This document shows, in pieces, positions 41,214-47,288 of a stretch of 47,288 nt of DNA (its first letter is position 1; each line of letters starts with the position of its first letter). The DNA comes from Deltaproteobacteria bacterium. Its GTDB lineage: Bacteria; Myxococcota_A; UBA9160; JAFDDA01. The translations under genes were made by a program, and so were the position numbers. The notes beneath the pieces are model-generated. The model was given only the letters and a program-made list of their open reading frames with translations, had not been told where the DNA came from and searched no databases. Location: contig JAFDDA010000016.1 of assembly GCA_019311105.1 (NCBI GenBank), positions 1 through 47,288 on the forward strand. The letters run 5' to 3'.

Positions 41214-42692
41214 ATGGACAAGGAAGCGCATCTTTTGTTGCGTTTGGTTCCCTCGCGCTTGGTTCCCTCGAAATCGCAGGTCGTTCCGTTTGCTGTGGCA
41301 GCGGCGCTTCTCTGTGTCGCTTCGGCCACTCGGGCCGACGACTGGAAGACGGGGACGCTGGCGCCGCGGCTCCAGGCGATCCTCGACTCGCGCGATCTGC
41401 GCGGGGCCGATGTGGGCGCCCTGGCGGTGGACGCCGACAGCGGGGCGGTGCTGTTCGCCCACGAGCCCGACCGGGAGATGATCCCCGCATCGAACCAGAA
41501 GCTCCTGACCGCCCTCGCGGCGGCGGCGGAGTTCGGCCCGACCCATCGCTTCGTGACCGAGGTCCGCGCCGGGGCCGCGCCCGATGCGGAGGGGCGTGTT
41601 CCGTGGCTTGCCGTGCGGGGCAGCGGCGACCCGACGCTCACCTCCGAGCAGTGGTGGCGCCTGGCCGCGGATCTCCGGCGCCTCGGCCTCCGCCACGTGG
41701 CGGGGCCGGTCTGGTTCGACGCGTCGGCGTTCGATTCGGAGAGCTGGCATCCCGCGTGGGGGCAGACGTCGGCGCGGGCGTATCACGCGCCGGTGGCGGC
41801 GCTCTCAGCCAATTACGGCGCTTACGCCGTCGTCGTCGTGCCGGGTGCGGCGGGCGAGCCGGCCCGCGTGCGCGTCGACCCGCCCGTGCCCTACCTGCGC
41901 GTGATGAACCAGGCCCGCACGGGCGCCGAGGACAGCAAGGTGACTCTGGCGCTGAGCCGAAAGGCGGGCGCCGGCATCGAGCGCGTCATCGTGACCGGCA
42001 GCCTGGCTGCGGGCGCAGAGCCCGAAGTCTTCTGGCGCAGCGTCCTCGACCCGGTGGGCTATGCGGCGTCGGTGTTCGCGATGCAGCTCGAGGCCAACGA
42101 CATCGGTGTCGACGGCGCGGTCGCGGCCGGCGTGGCGCCGACCAGCGGCGTCTTGCTCCACGAGTTCGAAGGCAAGGACATGGGCGAGGTGCTTCGCCTG
42201 CTCGGGAAGTACAGCAGCAACGTGATCGCCGAATCGTTGTTGAAGGCCATGAGCGCTCGGGCTTTCGGGGGCCCCGGCACCTTCGACGGCGGCGCGGAGG
42301 CCATGCGCTCGCGCCTCGAGGGCCTCGGCTTGCCCCTCGACCATGCGAAGCTCGTCGATGGCTCCGGGCTCGCACGAGGCAACCGCGTGACGCCGCGCCT
42401 GATGGTCGCGGCGCTTCGCACCGTACGCGGCTCCTTCGAATTCGGGCCCGAGATCGTGGCGTCGCTTCCGATCGCGGGGGGCGACGGGACGATGTCGGAG
42501 CGGGCGGAAGGCGCAGCCGGGCGAGTCCGCGCCAAGACGGGCTTGCTGGCCGGCGTGGCGACGCTCTCGGGATACGTGCAGATGGCGAACGGCCGCGTGG
42601 CCGCGTTCTCGTTCCTGGTGAACGACTTCGAGCACGGGGCTCCGGCGGCTCGCCGAGCCGCGGATCGCTTCGTGGAGGCCTTGGCGCGCTAG
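41214..42692 (+). CDS. dacB: D-alanyl-D-alanine carboxypeptidase/endopeptidase, PBP4 family
   Basis: 492 residues from ATG 41214. A signal peptide (VVPFAVAAALLCVASATRAD) exports it to the periplasm. The three penicillin-binding motifs are SNQK (93-96), SSN in KYSSNVIAES, and KTG in RVRAKTGLLAG. The class C layout has a long insertion between the first two motifs. It trims or cuts peptidoglycan and would release fragments recycled by the neighbouring anmK and amgK-murU genes. The N-terminal LVPSRLVPS comes from a 15-bp in-frame duplication (41244-41270). In-frame starts further upstream, from 41145, would spoil the signal peptide. Confidence 0.9.
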   Translation: MDKEAHLLLRLVPSRLVPSKSQVVPFAVAAALLCVASATRADDWKTGTLAPRLQAILDSRDLRGADVGALAVDADSGAVLFAHEPDREMIPASNQKLLTALAAAAEFGPTHRFVTEVRAGAAPDAEGRVPWLAVRGSGDPTLTSEQWWRLAADLRRLGLRHVAGPVWFDASAFDSESWHPAWGQTSARAYHAPVAALSANYGAYAVVVVPGAAGEPARVRVDPPVPYLRVMNQARTGAEDSKVTLALSRKAGAGIERVIVTGSLAAGAEPEVFWRSVLDPVGYAASVFAMQLEANDIGVDGAVAAGVAPTSGVLLHEFEGKDMGEVLRLLGKYSSNVIAESLLKAMSARAFGGPGTFDGGAEAMRSRLEGLGLPLDHAKLVDGSGLARGNRVTPRLMVAALRTVRGSFEFGPEIVASLPIAGGDGTMSERAEGAAGRVRAKTGLLAGVATLSGYVQMANGRVAAFSFLVNDFEHGAPAARRAADRFVEALAR

Positions 42693-42709
42693 CGCTTCCG
42701 ATTCCTCGG

Positions 42710-43042
42710 CTATCGCCCCATCAGGGACAGGCCCATGGTCTGGGCGGCGTGAATGTTGTTCGCGACTGCGTAGCCCGTCCAGAACACCGCGAACGCCAGG
42801 AAGGCGATCTTCAAGAGGTGAGGCAGGCGCGGCGTCGTGGCCAGGAAGGCGAGGGCGACGACGGTGACCGCGGTGTCGATCAGCAAGCCCTCCACCAGGC
42901 CGGCGCTCGAGAAGAGCCAATCGGCCAGCGGGTTTGCTTCGGTGACCTCCCACCCCGGCGCGGCGGCCGAGAGGCACAGGTAGGTCGTCCAGTGGTCGGC
43001 GCAGCTCAGAAGCAGCAGCAACAAGAGCAGGGCGGAAAGCAT
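42710..43042 (-). CDS. Small membrane protein, DUF5658-like
   Basis: 110 residues from ATG 43042. Three hydrophobic helices: LSALLLLLLLLSCADHW, then GLVEGLLIDTAVTVVALAFLATTP, then LLKIAFLAFAVFWTGYAVANN. The segment ADHWTTYLCL followed by EANPLADWLF fits the DUF5658 pattern (D-x-x-T, then EANP). Function unknown. The 229 bp between this start and the XRE-regulator stop hold a run of A/T at about 43221-43231 and an imperfect dyad near 43049-43078, and no other gene. Confidence 0.6.
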   Translation of the reverse strand: MLSALLLLLLLLSCADHWTTYLCLSAAAPGWEVTEANPLADWLFSSAGLVEGLLIDTAVTVVALAFLATTPRLPHLLKIAFLAFAVFWTGYAVANNIHAAQTMGLSLMGR

Positions 43043-43271
43043 GCGGTCCTCTCGTCTCCTTCCCGGGGGAGGAGAGAGCAAGAAGCATGCCTCGCGCGGG
43101 GCAGGCGCCAGCGAGCTCGGCGCCGCGGCACCTTGGGCGGCGAGCTGCCCCGGTGTTGCCGGCACCGCGATCGCCACATGGGTCCGCGTTTCCCCTGAAG
43201 AGGGAAGCGGACTTCAGCCGTGAAAAAATTTGCACCGTGGGCGCGGGGCCCGGGGTGGCGGAGCGGCCGCT

Positions 43272-43514
43272 CTAGCGGTTGCGCTTCATCTTTCCCTTGC
43301 CGAGGAGCAACCAATCGAGGGAGACGTTCTCCTTCGTGGCCACCGTGAGCAGGAAATCGGTGTGGGGCGTCGTCCCGTTCTCGTAGCGGTTCACATTCTG
43401 CTGGAACACGCCGAGGTCGCGGGCAAACTGTCGCTGCGAACGTTCGCCGCGGAGTTCGGCGAGCCGCTCCGCGATCTTGCGCTTCATTCGGTGGATCTGC
43501 GTCGTCGACGGCAT
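43272..43514 (-). CDS. XRE-family (Cro/CI-type) transcriptional regulator
   Basis: 80 residues from ATG 43514, with AGGAA upstream. The helix-turn-helix is complete: IAERLAELRGERSQRQFARDLGVFQQNVNRYENG, followed by LLTVATKENVSLDWLLLGKG. No other domain is present. Small XRE proteins of this type often pair with toxins or repress their own promoter; a toxin gene is not visible next to it. Two perfect 13-bp direct repeats lie 27-52 bp upstream. Confidence 0.85.
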   Translation of the reverse strand: MPSTTQIHRMKRKIAERLAELRGERSQRQFARDLGVFQQNVNRYENGTTPHTDFLLTVATKENVSLDWLLLGKGKMKRNR

Positions 43515-43540
43515 CGACAAGTTCCTCGCTACACGGGCCT

Positions 43541-43566
43541 GACAGGGGCGCTGGACAGGGGCGCTG
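43541..43566. promoter_or_regulatory. Two 13-bp direct repeats upstream of the XRE gene
   Basis: GACAGGGGCGCTG occurs twice in a row (43541-43553, 43554-43566), 27-52 bp upstream of the regulator start. This is the place expected for an autoregulatory operator. Short tandem duplication by slippage is the alternative. The rest of the 306-bp divergent region up to rsmD shows no gene. Confidence 0.4.
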
Positions 43567-43780
43567 GGTTGGGTCCACCCGAGTCACCTCGCGCGGGCGG
43601 CGGATTGTAGGCGAGGGGTCGCGCGGGTCCAAGCGAATTCTCGACGCGCAGCGTATTTTCGCGCAGGTTTCGAAGCGTGCGACACCCCATCGTCGTCGCG
43701 GGTTCGGAATGGACCGGCTTGACCGACGGTCCGCGCCGTGTTGCCTTCTGTGAACGGGACGTGGTGGCGAAAAACTGGAG

Positions 43781-43844
43781 GGCGAATCGTGCCTGTGACC
43801 GGTGGCCGGATCGGCGAATCGTGCGTGTGACGGGTGGCCGGCTC
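43781..43844 (+). repeat. 32-bp tandem duplication of the rsmD start region
   Basis: Units 43781-43812 and 43813-43844 match at 29 of 32 positions. The second contains the GTG start of rsmD at 43821; the first has a GTG at the same place, out of frame with rsmD, that opens a 13-codon frame ending at TGA 43828-43830, overlapping the rsmD start. Confidence 0.7.
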
Positions 43845-44420
43845 GGCGGGCGACGCTTGCGCGTACCTCGCGGCGATCGCGTACGCCCCACGGCCGATCG
43901 CGTGCGCGAGTCGCTCTTCGCCCACATCGCCCACACCCGCGATCTCGAGGGCCTGCGCGTACTCGATGCCTTCGCCGGCACCGGGGCCCTCGGCGTGGAG
44001 GCGCTATCGCGGGGGGCCGCGGAGGCTGTGTTCATCGAGCAGGCGGCACCGGTCCTGGCCGTGCTCCGAGAGAACCTGGCGAGCCTCGAACTCGAGGGCG
44101 TCACGCGGGTCCTTCGATCCGACGCTCCGGCGGCCCTGCGGCGCCTGGCGGGGGCGGGCGAACGCTTCGATCTCGTCTTCCTCGACCCTCCCTACGGGTA
44201 TGAGAGCCTGGCCGAAGCCCTGGGCCTGGTGGCGGGCCTGCTCGCCGAGGGCGGAGAGGCTTGGCTCGAGTCCGCGCGACAGGACCCCTTGCCGTCGCCC
44301 TCGGGGCTCGCAATCCTCGACGCCCGTCCCTATGGGGACACGCAGCTGACCCGCTGGGGCTCGCCCCCGGCCGACGAGGGGCCGGGCGCCGAGCCCGAAG
44401 TGAGGGAGAGCCAACCATGA
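43821..44420 (+). CDS. rsmD: 16S rRNA (guanine(966)-N2)-methyltransferase
   Basis: 199 residues from GTG 43821, giving the family N-terminus RVTGGRLGGRRLRVP. SAM motif VLDAFAGTGALGVEALSRGA and the catalytic DPPY in FDLVFLDPPYG identify it. It methylates G966 of 16S rRNA in the small subunit. The frame is open upstream to 43677, but those residues do not match the family. The stop overlaps coaD (ATGA); rsmD-coaD is a widespread pair. Confidence 0.92.
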   Translation: MRVTGGRLGGRRLRVPRGDRVRPTADRVRESLFAHIAHTRDLEGLRVLDAFAGTGALGVEALSRGAAEAVFIEQAAPVLAVLRENLASLELEGVTRVLRSDAPAALRRLAGAGERFDLVFLDPPYGYESLAEALGLVAGLLAEGGEAWLESARQDPLPSPSGLAILDARPYGDTQLTRWGSPPADEGPGAEPEVRESQP

Positions 44421-44911
44421 GTCGAGACCGCGTCGCCCTGTTTCCGGCCAGTTTCGACCCCATGACGAACGGCCACCTCGACATCATCCACCGTTCCCTG
44501 CACGTCTTCGATCGCCTGATCGTTGGCCTCGCCCACAACGTGGCGAAGTCCGGAACCTTCACGGTCGAAGAGCGCCTGGACATGCTCGGCGCCGTGCTGG
44601 GCGACAACGACCGGATCGAGATTACCGCGTTCGAGGGCCTGCTCGTGGATTTCTGCCGGCGTAGCGGCGCCTCTACGGTCATCCGCGGCCTGCGCGCCAT
44701 GTCGGACTACGAGTACGAGTTCGAGATGGCCTTGATGAACAAGCATCTGAACCCGGAGGTCGAGACCGTCTTCATGATGGCCAGCCAGGAATACCTCTAC
44801 GTCAGCTCCTCCCGCTTGAAGGAGCTCGTGCGTTTCGGTGGCAAGGTCTCCGACTTCGTTCCGCCCCTGGTCGAGAAGCGACTGCGCGAGAAGCTGCAGC
44901 CCAACGGATGA
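44417..44911 (+). CDS. coaD: Phosphopantetheine adenylyltransferase
   Basis: 164 residues. It makes dephospho-CoA from phosphopantetheine and ATP. FPASFDPMTNGHLDII contains the TxGH-type nucleotide motif; VIRGLRAMSDYEYEFEMALMN and QEYLYVSSSRLKELVRFGG complete the pattern. It overlaps rsmD and the phosphohexomutase gene by 4 bp each. It belongs with coaX and coaBC in CoA synthesis. Confidence 0.95.
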   Translation: MSRDRVALFPASFDPMTNGHLDIIHRSLHVFDRLIVGLAHNVAKSGTFTVEERLDMLGAVLGDNDRIEITAFEGLLVDFCRRSGASTVIRGLRAMSDYEYEFEMALMNKHLNPEVETVFMMASQEYLYVSSSRLKELVRFGGKVSDFVPPLVEKRLREKLQPNG

Positions 44912-46356
44912 CCCTCCGTCCGATCCGGTTCGGCACGAGCGGCTGGCGGGGGGTGATCGGCGAGGAGTTCACGCTCCCGCGGGCCCGAGCGGTGGTGCGT
45001 GGCGTCGCGCGCTGGCTGAAGGAAACACGCCAGCCCCTCCGCGTCCTCGTCGCCCACGATTCCCGGCCCGGCGGCGCGCGGCTGTCGAGCGAGAGCTCGG
45101 CACTGTTGGCCAGCGAGGGTGTGCGGGTCGAGCGCGTGCCCGGCGTGACGCCTACGCCCGTCCTGGCGCGGGCCGTGACGGGCCGCCGCCACGGCGCGGG
45201 TTTGATCTTCACCGCGAGCCACAACCCCGCCTCGTATCAAGGCCTGAAGGTCTTCGCCGCAACGGGTGGGGTTCTCGAGCGCGCGCCGACCCGCCGGCTC
45301 GAGCAGCTTGCCAATGGCGCCCTCCGCGAGGGCGAGCTCGAGCGCGCCGGTGAGCGGGCCAGAGGGAGGCCCGGCGCCCGCGTCGAGCCCGTGGATCTGT
45401 TGCCCGAGTACCGAGCGGCCCTGCACCTACGTCTCGATTGCGGAGGCTCGGCTCGCCGGCCCGTTCGGGTCTACTACGACGCCATGCACGGCGCCGGTGC
45501 GGGCGTGCTCGATCGCGTGCTCGAGGACTCCGGCGCCCGGGTTCGTGGGAGCCGGCTCGGGCGCGACGCACGCTTCGCCGGCGTGGGCCCCGACCCGGTG
45601 GCTGCGAAGCTCGGCGACCTCGGCCGCGCGGTCGCCGGGGGGCGTGGGCTCCGCCTCGGCATCGCCACCGACGGCGATGCCGACCGCTACGCCGCAGTCG
45701 ACGAAACCGGGCGCGTCCTGTCGGCCACGGAGGCGGTCGCACTCCTGGTCGATCACCTGGCACGCACGGGCCGGATCCACCGCGGTGTTGCGATCTCCGT
45801 GGCGACGGGCTCCCTCGTGGAGCGGGTCGCCCAGTCCCATGGCCTGGCCGTGACGCGCCACCCGATCGGATTCAAGTGGCTCACCGCCGCACTGCACGCC
45901 GGCGAGGCCGATTGTGCCGGCGAGGAGAGCGGCGGTTTCGTGTGGGCTCCGCATGGTTTCGACAAGGATGGGATCCTCGCCGGAGCGTTGCTCGCGGAGA
46001 TCGTGGCCACGACGGGTGCGCCCCTGGGCGCGCGTCTGGCCGAACTCGAGCGGGAACACGGGCCGTGTCACTGCGGGCGCACGGAGGGCTCGGCCGATGC
46101 GGGGTGCATCGAACGTCTGGCAGTCCTCCTCCGGGATCCGCCGAGGCGGGTGGGCTCGGCCCGTGTCGTCGCGGTCGATCGGCACGATGGCCTGCGCCTG
46201 GCGCTTGCGGATGGCTTCCTCATGCTTCGGGCTTCGGGCACCGAGCCGGTGGTGCGGGTCTACGCGGAAGCGCCGAGTGCGGCGGCGTTGCGCGCCCGCC
46301 TCGGGCTCGGGGCTCGCTGGCTGGCCGGTCGCTCCTCGGGTAACCTCGCAAATTGA
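44908..46356 (+). CDS. Phosphohexomutase (phosphoglucomutase/phosphomannomutase family)
   Basis: 482 residues. The opening IRFGTSGWRGVIGEEFT, the phosphoserine loop FTASHNPASYQGLK, metal site ATDGDADRYA, sugar site GEESGGF and phosphate site RASGTEPVVRVY are all present. It moves phosphate between C1 and C6 of glucose, mannose or glucosamine; the exact sugar cannot be told. Its start overlaps coaD. It could supply sugar-1-phosphates to the glycan cassette 10 kb away. Confidence 0.9.
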   Translation: MTLRPIRFGTSGWRGVIGEEFTLPRARAVVRGVARWLKETRQPLRVLVAHDSRPGGARLSSESSALLASEGVRVERVPGVTPTPVLARAVTGRRHGAGLIFTASHNPASYQGLKVFAATGGVLERAPTRRLEQLANGALREGELERAGERARGRPGARVEPVDLLPEYRAALHLRLDCGGSARRPVRVYYDAMHGAGAGVLDRVLEDSGARVRGSRLGRDARFAGVGPDPVAAKLGDLGRAVAGGRGLRLGIATDGDADRYAAVDETGRVLSATEAVALLVDHLARTGRIHRGVAISVATGSLVERVAQSHGLAVTRHPIGFKWLTAALHAGEADCAGEESGGFVWAPHGFDKDGILAGALLAEIVATTGAPLGARLAELEREHGPCHCGRTEGSADAGCIERLAVLLRDPPRRVGSARVVAVDRHDGLRLALADGFLMLRASGTEPVVRVYAEAPSAAALRARLGLGARWLAGRSSGNLAN

Positions 46357-46423
46357 CGGCGAAATTTGCACTTCGAGGGTTTCGAGCCGTGCACCGACGC
46401 GCCCTGCAACGACGAGGTCGATG

Positions 46424-47288
46424 ATGGGTTCCCGACGCATCCTAGTCGTCGTCTCCGGCGGCATCGCCGCCTACAAGGCTCCCGAACTGGTACGCATCCT
46501 CCGCAAGGCGGAGCACGAGGTGCGTTGCGTCCTCACGCGCGCGGCTACCGAGTTCGTGTCGCCGCTCGCGTTGCAGACGGTTTCGGGCCAGCGTGTCCGT
46601 ACCCAACTCTTCGACGCCACGGAAGAGGGCGAGATCGATCACATCGCCCTGGCTGACTGGGCCGAGGCAGTGATCGTTGCGCCGGCGACGGCGGACCTGC
46701 TCGCAAAGATGGCCCACGGCCTTGCGGACGACCTGGCCTCTTGCGGACGACCTGGCCTCTACTCTGCTTCTCGCCACCCAGGCCGAGATCGTGGTGGCGC
46801 CGGCCATGAACGTGAACATGTGGCAGCACGTGGCGACCCAGGCGAACGTCGAGACCCTGCGCGCCCGGGGCGTCCACTTCGTCGGGCCCGACTCGGGCTT
46901 CCTGGCCTGTGGCTGGGAGGGCGCCGGTCGCATGTCCGACCCGGCCGAGATCGCCGCGGCCGCCGCGCTTCGGCTCGGCCCGCGTTCCCTCGCGGGCCAG
47001 CGCGTGCTCGTGACCGCCGGCGGCACACGTGAGGCCATCGATCCGGTCCGCGCCATCACGAACCGCTCGTCCGGAAAGATGGGTTTCGCCATCGCGGCGG
47101 AGGCCGCGCGGCGGGGCGCCACCGTGACGGTCGTAGCCGGGCCGTCGGCCCAGCCGACACCCGCCGGCGTCGAACGAGTCGATGTGGAGTCGGCCCTCGA
47201 CATGCGCAGCGCCGTGCTCGATCGGCTCGATTCGACCGACCTCGTCGTGAAGGCGGCGGCGGTTGCTGATTTCCGCCCGGCGAGCGTC
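46424..47288 (+). CDS. coaBC: CoaBC (phosphopantothenoylcysteine decarboxylase/synthetase), frameshifted and cut by window end
   Basis: It makes 4'-phosphopantetheine from phosphopantothenate in two steps. The decarboxylase domain opens with RRILVVVSGGIAAYKAPELVRIL and holds VAPATADLLAKMAHGLADDLAS. After 46740 the reading frame shifts because a 19-bp segment (46721-46739) is repeated exactly at 46740-46758; the intact continuation STLLLATQAEIVVAPAMNVNMW is in another frame, followed by the synthetase domain (LVTAGGTREAIDPVRAITNRSSGKMG). The gene is essential in most bacteria, so an error in the consensus, or a mixed population, is likely. ATG 46424 is six bases after GAGG; ATG 46421 is possible. 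The end lies outside the window. Confidence 0.85.
46721..46758 (+). repeat. 19-bp tandem duplication inside coaBC
   Basis: CTTGCGGACGACCTGGCCT is present twice with no spacer. Removing one copy restores the frame and the expected protein sequence ADDLASTLLLATQAE. Confidence 0.9.

Noticed and set aside
43049-43078. GC-rich dyad CTCTCGTCTCCTTCCC...GGAGGAGAGAG upstream of the small membrane protein gene
   Set aside because: The arms pair imperfectly and simple GA/CT repetition explains the symmetry.
43221-43231. A/T run after the XRE gene as a terminator tail
   Set aside because: The preceding sequence offers only a 4-bp stem at poor spacing.

Overview
A 47.3 kb stretch of very GC-rich, densely packed bacterial chromosome with no rRNA or tRNA gene, no CRISPR array and no transposase gene that I can see. 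A PEP-CTERM sorting tail, an MglA-like GTPase, sigma-54 activators, a PilZ protein and a long response regulator with an acidic linker point to a Gram-negative, deltaproteobacteria-like lineage (Myxococcota, Desulfobacterota or a related candidate phylum). This is inference from gene content; the species is not recognisable.

Layout. 1-4.4 kb: tail of a PEP-CTERM protein, a PLP aminotransferase, and a broken fusion of a MrfA-type helicase with a MrfB-type exonuclease. 4.5-8.0 kb: a sulfur-flavoured group (Rrf2 regulator, JAMM/M67 peptidase, lipoprotein, ATP sulfurylase). 8.1-10.3 kb: a GAF protein with a degenerate GGDEF domain. 10.5-21.9 kb, minus strand: a long response regulator, valS, and the tightly linked run nadC-birA-coaX-EF-G-like-repeat protein-MglA-like GTPase. 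22.1-31.4 kb: signalling genes (PP2C phosphatase, sigma-28-type factor, two NtrC-type activators, histidine kinase plus receiver, membrane coiled-coil protein, PilZ). 31.4-35.7 kb: a surface-glycan cassette with two paralogous glycosyltransferases, two methyltransferases and a small membrane protein. 35.9-42.7 kb: anmK and likely AmgK and MurU homologues (MurNAc recycling), an SpmA/SpmB-like membrane protein and a PBP4-type carboxypeptidase. 42.7-47.3 kb: a small membrane protein, an XRE regulator, and the operon rsmD-coaD-phosphohexomutase-coaBC.

The most unusual structure is a family of four 147-160 bp stem-loop elements at 20381-20527, 22861-23020, 23143-23295 and 29541-29689. Each starts 12-27 bp after the stop codon of a signalling gene. 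Each has the same orientation relative to that gene, the same sequence blocks at the ends of its core, and 27-33 bp outer arms that pair almost perfectly with each other but differ from copy to copy. I do not recognise the family.

The window also carries many short tandem duplications of 13-33 bp, one of which shifts the frame of coaBC. The helicase has lost about 20 conserved residues together with its frame. Both breaks could be real mutations or consensus errors.
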